A DNA stretch of 64,000 nt from Meloidogyne chitwoodi (lineage: Eukaryota > Nematoda > Chromadorea > Rhabditida > Meloidogynidae): NCBI GenBank assembly GCA_015183035.1, contig JACZZP010000001.1, forward strand, positions 1,240,001 through 1,304,000, read 5' to 3'. The position numbers and the translations under genes were made by a program. Positions 1 to 12,352 of the stretch are shown in pieces. The notes beneath the pieces were generated by a model. It ran no database searches, was not told where the DNA came from, and was given only the letters and a program-made list of their open reading frames with translations. The first letter of the stretch is position 1. Each line of letters begins with the position of its first letter.

Positions 1-685
1 TTCTTACAATAAATAATGTATGAAGACAATTTTGTTCAACACTAACAGGACGTAATAACATTGGATAATTACCTATTTGATTATTTGCATGAGAACTAAA
101 TTATTTATTTTTTTTTAATATATTTATTTTAAATTTTAATACATCCATTCATCTGATTTTCCTTGAACTGAACCAAAAGAACAAAATCTAAAATTATTTT
201 TAAAATAAATAAATTAAAATAATACTTTAAAGTTTGTAAACCATTTCTTTTACAAATTGATCTAATACTTTGTTTATGCATTAATTGATCAAATTTATCA
301 ACAGTTAAACCTTCAATTCCTAATTCTTCTCTAATTTGTGCAATTTGTCTTTGTAAACAACGTTCAAATGTATAAATTACTCTTTTTATATTTTCAAGAG
401 CAGAACATTGTTCTTTAACTTTTTGAAGAAGTGAAACAAAATTATAATCTTTAGAAGTAATTGGGCCATCTACATTATAAATTATATCTACTCTATAAAT
501 ATTATTTAATATTATTTAAAAAAACAAACTAACTCATGTTCATTAATAAGTAAATTTGAAGGTCCAATAACAATTAAACGAATTCCTTTAGGTTTTTTTA
601 TTCCATGAAAAGAAAGTTTATGACGCCATAAAACAATAATAAATGCTGCATAATAAGAAGAAGAAGAAGAAGAATTTAATGACAT
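1..685 (-). CDS. ATP-grasp-like protein, 5' part (runs off the left edge)
   Basis: Starts at ATG 685 (MSLNSSSSSSYYAAF) and can be followed through three short introns to the window edge; donors such as GTTAGT and acceptors TTATAG, TTTTAG and TTTAG keep frame. After a Ser run the protein has RLIVIGPSNLL, then a predicted helical part, REELGIEGLTVDKFDQLMHK..SICKRNG, and later GNYPMLLRPV. This order (GL.V..F....DK..m...c...G, then YP.llrPv) resembles the pre-ATP-grasp and first ATP-grasp segments of carboxylate-amine ligases. The catalytic half lies outside the window, so substrate and activity cannot be judged. The family call rests on motif shape only. Confidence 0.55.
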
Positions 686-2048
686 TAAATAAAAGAATAA
701 TAAATTTTTTATTTTTTAATTATTAAAAGAAATATTATTTTATTTTTTATTTTTAAGAATTAGCAGTCATTTATAATTAATTTAAATTAAAATAAATAAA
801 TAAATAATTGTAAATATTTATTCTTTAAATAAAAATGAAATAATTAAATAAATCTTAGTTATTTACTAAAAAATAAAAAAAATTATTAAATTAATTATAT
901 TTCAAAAAATAAACTTAAAAAACATATAATAAATTAAATTATTTATTTTTTATTTTAATAAATAAGAATTTATTTATAAAAATATTTATTTATTATATAA
1001 ATAAAATTATTATTTTATAATTATTAAAAAAAACTTTTTTAAATATATAAAAGTTTAAATTACCAAATTTAAGAAAAAAAAAATAAAAAAAAGCGGAAAC
1101 TAAAAAACTAGTTAAACAAGGCAGGCATTGGCACGAGAAATTAGTGGAAAAAATAAAAATAAAAAGCTAATGTATAATATAAAGAAGAAAAGAAAACCTT
1201 GAATATTTTTTAAAAACAAAAAATAATATAAAAATTTAAATAATTAATATAAATATATTTTATTAATCTGAGACAAAACTAAAAAATATTTTAAAAATTT
1301 ATATTTAATAATTCTACATTTTTCAATTAAAAATAAATATTTAATTATTTAATAAATTTTAAAATAAAATAATTGTTTTTTTAAAATTAATATGAAAATT
1401 GAAATAAAATAATAAAAATAATTGAGACATTTTATCACGCAAAATATTTCATTTATTTAAAAATAATAAATATAATATAATATTTATCTATTTTTTATTA
1501 AATAAATAAATAAATATATAACGAGAGGATTATTTTTTAAATATTAAAAAAAAAATATTTTAATAATAAAAAGAGGAATTTACTAATTTTTAATTAATAA
1601 TAAAATAAAAGTATTAAATAAAATATTTAAATATAATTTTATATTTGCAATAATTAAATAAATTGAAGATTAAAAATTAATTTTTTATTTTTAAAAAATG
1701 AATATTAAAAAAATAATAATATTAAAATAATAATTTTTTTTTAAAATTAATAAATATTTTTTAATAAAAAAATGTCAAAACTGCTTCTTTTTAAACATTT
1801 AATTTATTTTTTTAAATGTCAATTCTTATATATTTTTTAAATATTTACATTTTCTTTTTTTCTCTCTCATTAAACAAGTATTCAAAATATTTATTTCTCA
1901 ATTTACATAATAATTATGTAAAAGAGACATAAATATGTGATAAAAATGACTCTTATATAATAAGATTAAAAATTAATTTTATTTTATTCATTCAAAATAT
2001 ATATTATTATTTAATAAAAATAATTAAAAATATTTTTTATTTAAAAAA
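686..2048. other. Intergenic, A+T-rich
   Basis: No open frame with coding character on either strand. It separates the 5' end of the ATP-grasp-like gene from the 3' end of the aminotransferase-like gene, so the promoter of the former probably lies in its left part. Homopolymer A/T runs dominate; I see no RNA gene or repeat. Confidence 0.5.
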
Positions 2049-5000
2049 TTAAGTGCTTGTTCTTCTAGGCAATTTATCAAATTCTGATGATACAAAACGA
2101 GGTTTTAATGTAAATTTTTCCCATCCATATTCTGTTGTTTTATATATTGATGAAATAAACCAATTAGTACCAGGAGTATGTAAAACTTTAAAAATAAAAA
2201 TATTATAAATTAAATAATTACCATTTATAGAAGAATTATTTTCTTTATTATTAATTAATCCCCCTTGCATTGATGTTATTGAAATATTATTTGAAGATAC
2301 TTTTTTAGTAATTGGTATATTTCTCCAACATTGTAAAGATTTATTATTATTTTTTAAATTATTATTATTATTAGAATTTGAAATAATTGTTTCAAATTGG
2401 CTATATAATAATGAAGTATTATTTTTAATTTCTTCATTATTTAAATTTTGTTTATTTGTTTCAGTTTTTATTTTATTAGTTACTTCACTAAAAAATTAAT
2501 AATTAATTACAAATATTAATTTAAAATATTCTAACCTTCTCTTCTGTCTTTTTACTTTAATAATTCTTTCATTATTATTATTAAAATCTAATTTATTAAA
2601 TAATTCATTTGATACAAATTTATTTATTTTAGTTGAAATATTTGTAATAATACGTTCTCCTTTTTCAATACGTTCAGATATATTACCACCCAAATATTCC
2701 AATTCTGTTATATTTATATGTTCAATAATAATATTATTATTATTATTAAAATGCTTTAATTATTTATTTTAATTTTAATATAAAAATATCTAACCAATTT
2801 TGAATTATTTAAAGGCTTTTTTTGACATTTACGCATTTTCATTTTATGATGAATTTGTTTATTTTGACAACTTTTAGAAAATAATAATTTATTATTATTT
2901 TCTTTTTCTTCAATAAATATTCTTGGAGGTTTTTTAGGTGGAGAAGATTTAATATTAATAATTGTTTTTATTAAATTATCATCTTTTTTATTTTGTTCAG
3001 ACTTTTAAATATAAAAATAAATTAATTAATTAAATATTATTTAATACTTTATTTAATTGTTTAATATAACATTCTGATTTTTCAAATTTTGTTGAAGGTA
3101 TTATTAAAATTTTAGATTTATCTTTCCAAATATTATTATTTAAATTTATATCAATATTAACCTTTAAAAATAAATAAATTAATTAATTAATTTTAAATTA
3201 CTATTTCTTCTTCTGTCTTTTCATTATTTTTAATTAATTTATCATTCCATTCATCAATTATATCCAATGCTTCTGATTTTGTACTTTTTCGAGATAAATT
3301 AATTAAATTTGATTGTTCTAAAGAATTATTTTTATAAAAATCATTTTCCTTTAAATTATCTATAAATAAATAAATAAATAAATATATTTAAAATTTATTT
3401 TACTTGGTTCTATTAATTTATTTTCTATTTTTATTTGTTCAAGAGGTTTCCAATCAATTACTTCATTATTACCTTTTATTTAAAATTAATTAATTAAAAT
3501 TAAAAAACAAACAAACATTTAATATTATTATTATTTATTTTTTCATTTTTAATTGGACAAAATTCTGCCCCTTCATTTAATATTGCTGCTACATCAACTT
3601 CTTCTTCTTTTGAATTAATATTATTATTATTATCATCACCAAAATGTTTATACCAATCTGTTACACTCATTTTTCTTTTTTCATTAATTATTTTATTATT
3701 AATAAATAATTTATTATTTTTATTAATTTCTTTTTCTTTTTTTAAATTTTCAATAGGTAACCAATCTATTATTTCTTCTTCATTTTTATTTATTTTATTT
3801 ATTTCTTTTTCACATTTAAAAGGTAAATTTATAGTCATTATATTATTAATTTCTTTTTCTTTTAATTTTGTATTAAAAGACTTTAAAAAATAAAATAATT
3901 AAAAAAATATAAAAAAACCTCTTCATTTGTTTTATTTAAATTTTCAATTGGAACTAATAAAGGAAAATCAATACTTAAATAATTAGGTTGTATTTCAACA
4001 AAAATTCCAGAATCATTTAACATTTGTGAATTTGGACTAATTTTTTGAATATTTTCTATTTCTTCTAAATTAGTAGTATTTTCAAAAAAAGGTAATTGTA
4101 TTCCAACAGTTGAAATTATTTCTTTTTTATTTTCAAAATTATTTATTATTGGAGATAATGTAGGTGATGATTCAATTGTAAGTCCAGAATCATATTGAGA
4201 TAAAATATTATTATTATTATTATTATTAGGATATGATTCTGTTGATGAACTAGAAAAATCCTTTTTTAAATAAAAATTAATTTTTTTTAAATAATTAAAA
4301 AAAACTTTAATTTGTACTACAGCATCATTAAATATTTGATCAATAATTTCAATAATTCTTTTAGAATCATTACTATCATCAAGAATATTTTTTGTTTCAT
4401 TTTCAATTGGTTTATCAATTATTAAAGGTAAATTATTTAATTTATTCTAAAATTAATTAATTAATTAATTAATTATATTTACATTTACATTTATTTCCTC
4501 TTCTTCTTCTTCTGTAAATGCTTCTTCATAAAATTCTTCTTCATTTATTTTCCATTTGTTAATTATTTCTTTCTTTTCTGTATTTTTAATTAATTCTTCA
4601 ATAAAATTTAAATTATTTGTATTATTTATTGGCTAAAAATAAAAATAAATAAAATAAATTATTTTCAAACTTTTTTCCATCTTTCAGTTGGAAAAATTGA
4701 AAAAACTTTATTAAGAATTTCATCATCTTCAATATTTATATTTTTATCATTTTCTTCTTTTTTCAATTCATTTAAAGGAAATAATTTAATATTTTCTAAT
4801 TTATTTAAATTTAATTTTTGTTGTTCAATAATAATTTTAAATATATTAATAACTAAATGTAAATATAAATAAATATATTTTTATGGCACTTGTCAAGATG
4901 GGACGGCTTTTTTTGCGGACAAATTATTTTTTGATTTTTTCCCAAGGCAATAAGAGTGAAAGTTTTGCCAATCAATTATTGACTGCCTTGACACACCAAT

Positions 5001-7089
5001 TTCTCTTTGCAATTCTTTTTGATTTATATGTATAACTGGTCTTCTCGACCAAAAATACATTATCTTAGAAGGAAATTTTCCAAATGGTATAAAGTACATA
5101 ATCGGCAAAATTTACCTGTATCACTTGTTTGAAAGTTAGCTTAAAACCATTGAAGAAAGTGCCAACCAAAGCCCCTTTTGTTTTTCTACATGTTGTTTTT
5201 TTACAACGCCATTGTCCATATTGCTTATAATTTTCTTTACGCATTTCTGAGCCACAAATACATGTTCTTGTTTTGTGAAGCATACCAAGACTAGAAAGCC
5301 AATGTTGAAATTCATCATCGGGTAAGCTTATTTTGGTGTATAATTGTAACAAAGTAAAATTTTTAAGAGTTTGAATCATTTTATTGGATAATTGATTAAC
5401 AAAAATATAAATGACAAGGTAAAAAACATTTACACATATTTGTTAGTCAAGGTACACTCTTATTGCCTTGGGAAAAAATCAAAAAATAATTTGTCCGCAA
5501 AAAAAGTCCGCAAAAAAAGCCGTCCCATCTTGACAAGTGCCATTTTTATTAAATTTAAAAAAAAACTTTTATTAGAATATTTAAAGCAAAACCATCCAGG
5601 CCTTTCCATACCTAATTCTTCACCTCTGAATATTTTTATTTTTTCAATTTTTAAAAATTCTTTATATAATTGATATTCAGAATTAAAAGAAGAAATATTT
5701 TCTTTTTCATTTATTAAAAACTAAATAATTAAATTAATTAATTTAATAATTATTTTTACTTTTTTTAAATCAATAAATATCCATTCTGTTATTGTTGGCT
5801 TTTCTATTTTATTAATTAATAATTCATTTATTTCTTTAAGTTGATTAATAATTTGTTTAGAAAGTTTTTCTATTTTTAATTTTCTTTTTTCAAAAAGTTC
5901 TAAGGTCCATTCTAATTTTTTAAAAAATAAAAAAAGATTAATTTAAAAAAATAATTAACCAAAATCATTTAAAAATTTAAAAGCAAAAAATTGTACTAAA
6001 GGAGAACATTGATAATTAATTAAAATATTATTAATATTAAATTTTGGAAAATAAATAACACAAAATTCCATCCCAGGAAGTGAAAAATGCTTTTAAAAAA
6101 AATAATTAAATTTATTAAATTTAAAATTTATTTATTATTTACTTTAGCTCCATTCCATATCCAAAAAATATTTTTTTCAAATAAATTATAATTTAATGAT
6201 AAACAACTACTAAATTCCCATAAATTAAGAGATGCCAAACTTTCATCAATTAAAAGAAATATTTCTTTTCTAAAAATTAAAATTATTAAAAAAAAAATAA
6301 TTAAAAATATACTTTTTAGTCCAATCAATTAATTTTGCTATATCTGAATCTTTAAGAGGACCAATAATTGGATGTGGATTATGTAAAAAAAGAGCCCGTG
6401 CTCGTCTACCCTTTTAAAAATTAATTAATTATTTATTTATTTAATTTAAATACTTTTTCTTCAATTATTTTATTTGTATTAATTAAATCATTTATTTCTA
6501 ATTGTATTCCATTTGTTATTAAATTAATTGGATAAAATTCTATTTTAGTTTTAATATTTTTTATTAATTCTGGACAAGCAAAAGGTGCTGGACAAAGAAT
6601 TAAATCTGTTAAATAAATTTTTAATTATTTTATAAATTAAATAATTATTTAGGTTAAATAAAAATACCTCCATTTGAACAGAATGTTTGTATAAATATTT
6701 CAAGAGCAGATAATTCATTATTAACCAACAAAAGTTCTTCCCAATTAAGAGAAATACCAAAAAGTCGACGAAGATGATGAGAAATTGATTCTCTAACTCT
6801 TTAAATATTTAAATTAAAATATTTAAATTAAATATAAAAATACTTACAATTTATGACCACCTAATGTAGAATTTTCACATAAAAATTGCTCTATTCCAGA
6901 TAAAAACATTGGATTTGAAAACTAAATTTAATTTAAAATAATAATATATTTAAATAAAAAAACTTTTTTTTTAAACATTTCAAAATAAATATCAATATTA
7001 TTATTTTCTTCTTCATTTTGATAATTTAACAATTTTAATAAATCTTCTTTATTAACAATTTTGTTATTTATTAAATTAGTAGTATTCAT
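2049..7089 (-). CDS. ACC synthase-like class I/II aminotransferase with long disordered tail
   Basis: Starts at ATG 7089 (MNTTNLINNK) and ends at TAA 2049 after ..KLPRRTST, with about 15 small exons. The first ~430 residues follow the PLP-dependent aminotransferase order of 1-aminocyclopropane-1-carboxylate-synthase-like proteins: LGGHKLVRESI; DLILCPAPFACPE; FLHNPHPIIGP (the NP motif); FLLIDESLASL (Asp for the pyridine nitrogen); WNGAKHFSLPG (Schiff-base Lys in the position of SKDFGLPG); and ERPGWFCFKYS near the end (GWFR-like, but the Arg is replaced). A tail of roughly 800 residues follows, rich in Asn, Glu and Lys, with recurring IDW.P.E.LK-like motifs and no recognisable fold. A Merlin relic sits in the intron after the aminotransferase domain; exons on either side still join in frame. 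The tail could belong to a separate gene, but exon phases are compatible with one model. Confidence 0.65.
4885..5541 (-). mobile_element. Merlin-type DNA transposon relic, non-autonomous
   Basis: 657 bp with long terminal inverted repeats starting GGCACTTGTCAAGATGGGAC and continuing through CCCAAGGCAATAAGAGTG. It is flanked by a perfect 8-bp target duplication, ATTTTTAT (4877-4884 and 5542-5549). On the minus strand an ORF from 5379 (MIQTLKNFTLLQLY) encodes the N-terminus of an IS1016/ISXO2-like transposase: zinc ribbon CICGSEM..WRCKKTTCRK, GTFFNGFKL, then in another frame YFWSRRPVIHINQKEL followed by a helix-turn-helix-like GVSRQSIIDW. The catalytic DDE domain is absent and the ORF is frameshifted, so the copy cannot encode an active enzyme. 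An 8-9 bp target duplication and this transposase type are both Merlin traits. Confidence 0.85.
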
Positions 7090-8658
7090 TTTATTGAGGA
7101 AAAAAAGGTAAGACGAGCACGGGACGGACACTAATAATTAATTTAAATTAAATAAATATAATTAATTTAAATTAAATATAATTAATTTAAATTAATTTTT
7201 CTAAAATTTAATTTTAAATAATATTATATTAATTAATTAATTAATATTATATGAAAATAAAAAAAGAAGGTCATGGCCATTTTTATTATTATAAACAAAA
7301 AAATAAAAATTATATTACTAAAACAATCTTTTCTTCTTCTTCTTTTTTATTTAGAGATGAATGGATAAATCAAAAATATTTTAAGTGCGCATGCAATCAA
7401 TCAGTCAATTTTTAACTTTTTTATTTTATTTAATTGTTTAAAAAATGGAACGATTTTATGTACTTTTTAGAAAGAGAGAGAGAAATATATATTTATTTTA
7501 AATAAATAAAATTGATTTTAAATAATTAAAATTATTTATTTAATAAAATGTTTTAATAAAAAAATATTAATTTTTAAAATTATTTTTAAATTCAAAATTA
7601 AAATAATTTTTAATAAGGTTTAGATACACATATTATGTACAAAAATATTAAATAAAATAAAAATTAGTAAAATCAGAAATTATTAATTTTATTTTAATAA
7701 TTATTATTATTTAAAAAAAATATTTTTATTTGCGAATATTTTAAAAATTTTAAAATTTATAAACTAGTTTAAACAAAAATATATAAATATTTATATCTTA
7801 ACAGTAACAACTTTAAAAAAATTATTTTATTTTCTCTTTTTTTTGTCTTTAAAATATATTCTTTTTATTTTAAATTTTCTTCAATATTATTTTTTTACGC
7901 AGAACACTTCAGTTTTTGCAATACGGAATTAAGATGAAAAAAATTAAAAAAAATTTCTAGAAAGAGAAAAAATACTGAATTTGAAGAATATTTTTTAAAT
8001 AAAAGAGGATAATGATGATAAATAAAAATAAAAAAAAAGTCAAATAAAAATAAAACAAATAATAAATTTTTTTAGAAAATTGAAGGAAAAAATGTGAGAA
8101 ATTGGTAAACAAATGTAAAATATTATATAAATAAAAATTAATTTAATTTAAAATAATAATAATTGTTATTTTAAGTTATTTTAAGTAAAAAAAATATAAA
8201 ATTAAAAATTTTTTGAATTAATTAAAATACATAATTAATTAATTAACTTTTTAAATATAAAATTTAATAAAACAAAAAATGTTAAATTTTATTTTATTGA
8301 AAAATAATCTTTCAAAATGTGTGAAACAATAACAAATTAAAAATGTTTTTTTTATTTTATTTTATCAAAATACCTACTTTCTATTTATGTGCGCAACGAT
8401 GCACATCATTATATTTATACGAATAATTATTTATTTATTTTTGTAAAAAATAAATAATAAAAAAAAAGAGAAAAAGAATAAAAATATTTATTTATTTTTA
8501 GTTGAGGATATTTATTTATTAAATTCAATACACATAGTATTTAGTAATAATATTAACGTTGTATGTTAATATAAAATTAAATATTAAGAGAAAAAATATT
8601 AAAATTTTATTTTTTAAATATAATAAAATTAAAAAAATTAATTAATAAATTAATATTT
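7090..8658. other. Intergenic, A+T-rich
   Basis: Upstream region of the aminotransferase-like gene and downstream region of the MADF gene, both on minus. No coding exon or RNA gene recognised. A stretch near 7100-7130 (gacgagcacgggacgg) is more G+C-rich than its surroundings and could be promoter or 5' UTR. Confidence 0.45.
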
Positions 8659-9637
8659 TCATTTTAATGTTCTACTACTAAATGTAGTAGATTCCATCTG
8701 ATGAGAAGAAATATTTGAATAAATATTTTGCATTAATCTACGAGCCAATTCTGGCGATTCTTGATGTAAATCACGAACTGCACTTTCAACAAAAACACCT
8801 TTAGAAATTTAAAGAAAATTAAAATAATTAAAAAAAAATAACCAAAATATTTAAATCTGTCTTGTTGATTATTTATTTGTTTATTTATTGAAATATTTTT
8901 TCTTTTTTTATTCAAATATTTTTTTTGTTCATTTTGTTTTTTAATATTAAAAAGTTGATCTTCTAATTCTTCTTCAGTATTATTATTTATATAAATATTA
9001 TTATCAGATAAATTTAAATTATTACAATATTCATTATTATTAATTAATTCTTCTTTAATTTCTAAATTTCTTTCTTCATTTAAATATTCAGAATTATTAA
9101 ATTCTTCATTATCATTATTTAAATCAGTAAACTCAGTACTAAAAAAATTAAAAAAAAATTAATTATATAATAATAATAACTTAATATCATATGCCAAACA
9201 ACGCCTATGACGACCTCTACTTTCTGGATCAACCAATTGCTGATTTATTAATAAAAATTTAAGTTCATCAAAATGCACCCAACAAGGTTTAATTTTAAAT
9301 GGTTCTTCTCCACTTTGTGCTCTTTTTAAGCTAACTTCATATCTTTTATAAAAAATATCTTTAAGATTTCTCCATTGTTGTTTAACATCATTATCTTTTT
9401 TAAATTAATTATATATTAAAAAATTATTTTTATATGTAATACATGTAAAACCATCAGATTCAAATTGACTATGTACTGCTTCAAGTGCTGAACGCATTTC
9501 ATGTTGATGGTGTCGACCGTTTGGTAAAGTTCTAAAAATATAAAGATTAATTTTTTAAAATAAACTTAATTCCATAATGTTTCATGTTCTTTAACAGCTG
9601 ATATAAGTCTTGAACGTTGTTCTTTAGTCCATGGCAT
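8659..9637 (-). CDS. MADF-domain protein with BESS-like C-terminus
   Basis: Start ATG 9637 (MPWTKEQRSRLISAVKEH), stop TGA 8659. In order: a MADF (Myb/SANT-like, Adf-1 type) domain, with ISAVKEHETLW, then DVKQQWRNLKDIFYKRYEVS and PCWVHFDELKFLL carrying the conserved Trp and aromatic positions; an Asn/Glu-rich acidic linker; and a C-terminal helix FVESAVRDLHQESPELARRL with MQNIFKY, which resembles a BESS motif. MADF proteins bind DNA or act as transcriptional co-regulators in the nucleus. Four or five short introns separate the exons. A second MADF gene lies at 55.7-57.3 kb, but the two are not obvious tandem copies. Confidence 0.75.
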
Positions 9638-10318
9638 ATTGCTATATTTACAATTTTGTATATTTAAAATTCAAAAATTAAAAAAAAAAATATTAAATTA
9701 AAATAATTTATTATTTAAATAAAAAAACCAAATATATAATATAGCTGAAAGAAATATTGATTTTTTCTTTAAATGCGACCAAGTAGTAGTGTAGTATTAT
9801 GGTCGTACACATCTGTGAAGGAAATAATTTTTAGGGAACGCATATACAATGAAAAATTTTAGCGAAAAAAAAAGGACGCAGGAGAGAGAGAGAGAGAAAT
9901 AAATAAAAGAGAGAAAAATATGCAGTCATAATTAAATTTTAAAAAACCCTTTAATATGTAGAAATTCAGAAAAATCTTAAAAAAATCCAAAAACTTCAAT
10001 ATAAATTTAAAAAGAAGAATGTCAAAAGAATGACCATCCCTCTAAGTTGAGAATGAAAATTCCTAAATTAGAGAACCCCTTTGTTCATATTTTCAATAAT
10101 TTGGATTAAATCATAAAAAAATTTAATTTAAACTTTATAAAAGTGGTGAAAGAAAAAATAAATATAAAAATATTTAATATTTTGAAAAAAGTAATTTACT
10201 AAAAACTTAGCCAGTTGTTGTTCAAATTAATTAATATTTTTCAAAGATTTGGTTGAAATTTTGTACCATATTAAAAAATATATATTTTTAATAAACAAAT
10301 TATATATTTATTTACATA
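9638..10318. other. Intergenic, no gene seen
   Basis: Contains a short (GA)n run near 9884-9898 and a moderately complex stretch at 9960-10130 without coding character. Probably upstream DNA of the MADF gene. Confidence 0.4.
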
Positions 10319-10326
10319 ATTTATAC

Positions 10327-10828
10327 CAGGGGTCGTATTCGTACTTTAAATGAAAGTACAATACTTTAAAATTGACTTTTGTACTTTCGAAATTGAAAAT
10401 GTACTTTAATCAAAGTACGGGTACTTTTAAATCGATATTTTTAATAAAAAATTAAATTTTTGCGAAATTATTAAAAAATTAGATTGGTAAAATGTAAATA
10501 TTTCTTTTTTCTCTATATTTAACGTAGTTCTGCAATAATTTTTTGCCTGCGGCGTTAAAATGGTGAATTTTTGACAACTAGAGGGCAATTAATTAAAAAA
10601 AATTTCGCCTTCGGCGCTGAAAAGGCACTAAAATTTTTAAAATTTATTCACTCTTAACTGGATATACCGGTCGATAAAAATTTCGTAAACCGTTAACTGT
10701 GGAAATATATAGATTTGAGAATAAAAATATATTTGAAGTGTACTTTTATTTCGAAAATTTTTTACCTTATGTACTTTTAAATAAGATTTTTTGTACTTTT
10801 ACTTTTATTTTTGTCGATACGAGCCCTG
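10327..10828. mobile_element. hAT-like MITE
   Basis: About 500 bp with short terminal inverted repeats: left CAGGGGTCGTATTCG, right (reverse complement) CAGGGCTCGTATCG. The flanking 8 bp are similar, ATTTATAC on the left and AGATATAC on the right (6 of 8 match), as expected for an old hAT-type target duplication. The inside is non-coding, with repeated GTACTTT words and G+C-rich GCCTGCGGCG / CGCCTTCGGCG segments; similar GCGCCGCAGGC words occur in the hAT relic at 22807-23505. Confidence 0.6.
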
Positions 10829-11129
10829 AGATATACATACAAGGGCTGGAGATTGTATCGTATCTTATTTTTTAAAATTTATATTAAGTATATATTTGTA
10901 AAATTTTGTATTTTTTTTTTTTGCAAAAATTCTTTATTTTTGAAAAATTAAATAAATATAATTTTCCTCTATAAATTAATTTTAGAATATTAAAAATTAA
11001 ATAATAATATTTTAAATAATTTTTACAAAAATATTTATAAAGTTTAAAAAAAAATAATTTTTAGTTTAACATTTTTGGAATTATGACTAAATAAAATTAA
11101 AATTTATAAATGTTATAATATTATTAATA
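10829..11129. other. Intergenic, A+T-rich
   Basis: Roughly 300 bases of low-complexity A/T sequence between the MITE and the duplicated segment; nothing recognised. Confidence 0.4.
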
Positions 11130-11885
11130 TATAAGTTTAAAATAATATAATAATAATAACATTTAAAATATTATAATGAATAATTTTAAACAAAAATTAT
11201 TAAATAATTTAACAAAAATAAATGTTAAAAATTTTAATATAAAAATGGTTAAAAATATTAATTTAATTATATATTAAATTCAAAAAATAGTTCTTTTAAA
11301 AATAAGAATTAATAATAATAATTAAATAAAATGTTCAAATTTATTTTTTCTTTAATTTTAATTTCTATTTTGGTTGTAGTGTTTATTGAAGGATTTAAAT
11401 ATCCGGTAAATATTTTAATTTTAAAATATTTTTAAAATAAATTTTTTAGAAACCAACAACTACTAAAAAACCACCAACAACTAAAATAACATATAAGCCA
11501 AAAGTACGTAATGAAGATTGGGATGACCGTAAAAAACGAAATGCTCAATATTATCCACCACCACCACCAACTTATGCACCACCAACATATGGACCACCTC
11601 CACCAGTTTATGTTCCCCCTACATATGCACCACCTCCTCCTGTTTATGCACCACCACCAACTTATGGACCACCACCACCAGTTTATGTTCCCCCTACATA
11701 TGCACCACCTCCACCACCACCAAAATCTTATTATCCTCCTCCTCCTCCAAAATATGTCCCTCAACCAAAATATTTCTGAGAAGAAGAGAGAAGAATATAT
11801 AGAAGAAGAATATGTTAAAATATAAAAGATAATAATAATATTGTGTTTGATATTAAAATTTTGAAAAAATAAATTAATTAAAAGT
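11130..11885 (+). repeat. Duplicated segment, copy 1 (inverted partner 46175-46930)
   Basis: About 750 bp comprising promoter region, both exons, intron and 3' flank of the Pro/Tyr-rich gene. It is repeated almost base for base in inverted orientation 34 kb away. Homology begins near AGTTTAAAATAATATA and ends near TTAATTAAAAG. Confidence 0.85.
11331..11779 (+). CDS. Secreted Pro/Tyr-rich (extensin-like) protein, copy 1
   Basis: Two exons, 11331-11405 and 11450-11779, joined across a 44-bp GTAAAT..TTTTAG intron; 134 residues. Residues 1-21 (MFKFIFSLILISILVVVFIE) form a clear signal peptide. A Thr/Lys-rich spacer (KPTTTKKPPTT) and a basic segment (RNEDWDDRKKRN) follow, then about 75 residues of Pro/Tyr repeats (YAPPTYGPPPPVYVPPTYAP). 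No Cys and no membrane segment. Such proteins are known as secretory, cuticular or eggshell components in nematodes, and the repeats resemble plant extensins; function is not known here. The second copy at 46.3-46.7 kb differs by at least one Ser-to-Tyr change and its stop codon. Confidence 0.85.
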
Positions 11886-12352
11886 TAATATTTTTTTATA
11901 TAAATTAAAATAAATTACCTAATGAATAAAAATTTAATTGAAAATAAGAAAAGAATTAGTAAAGTTGAAAATCCATTTGAATAAAGAATACAAAAAATTG
12001 ACAATAATGAAACTCTGATTTAAAAATTATAATCTAATATTTTAAATTAAATAAATTATTTTTTAATAAAATTAAGTATTACCTATATTATATAAAATTA
12101 AAATAAACTATTTAAATTTAATAAATTACCATAAAAAGAATTTTATTTGCATAATTTTAATTATTTAAAAAAATATTTTAATGTTGGCAAAAGTTAAATT
12201 TAAATATTATTTGTAAAATAATTTGAACATCTGTTTTTTATTTAAATATTCTTGTTGGAAATTTAAAAATATTGGATATAAATATAGGGATAAAATAATA
12301 CTCTTTAATTAAATTAAAAATATAATTAATTAATTATATTTAATAATAAAAA
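11886..12352. other. Intergenic, A+T-rich
   Basis: Short A+T-rich spacer holding the 3' flank of the Pro/Tyr-rich gene and the likely promoter of the Cys-rich gene at 12353. No other feature seen. Confidence 0.4.

Noticed and set aside
11432..11764. Minus-strand Trp/Arg-rich ORF opposite the Pro/Tyr-rich gene, and its counterpart at 46164-46625
   Set aside because: Antisense shadow of CCACCA-type codons; the sense frame has a signal peptide and proper splicing.
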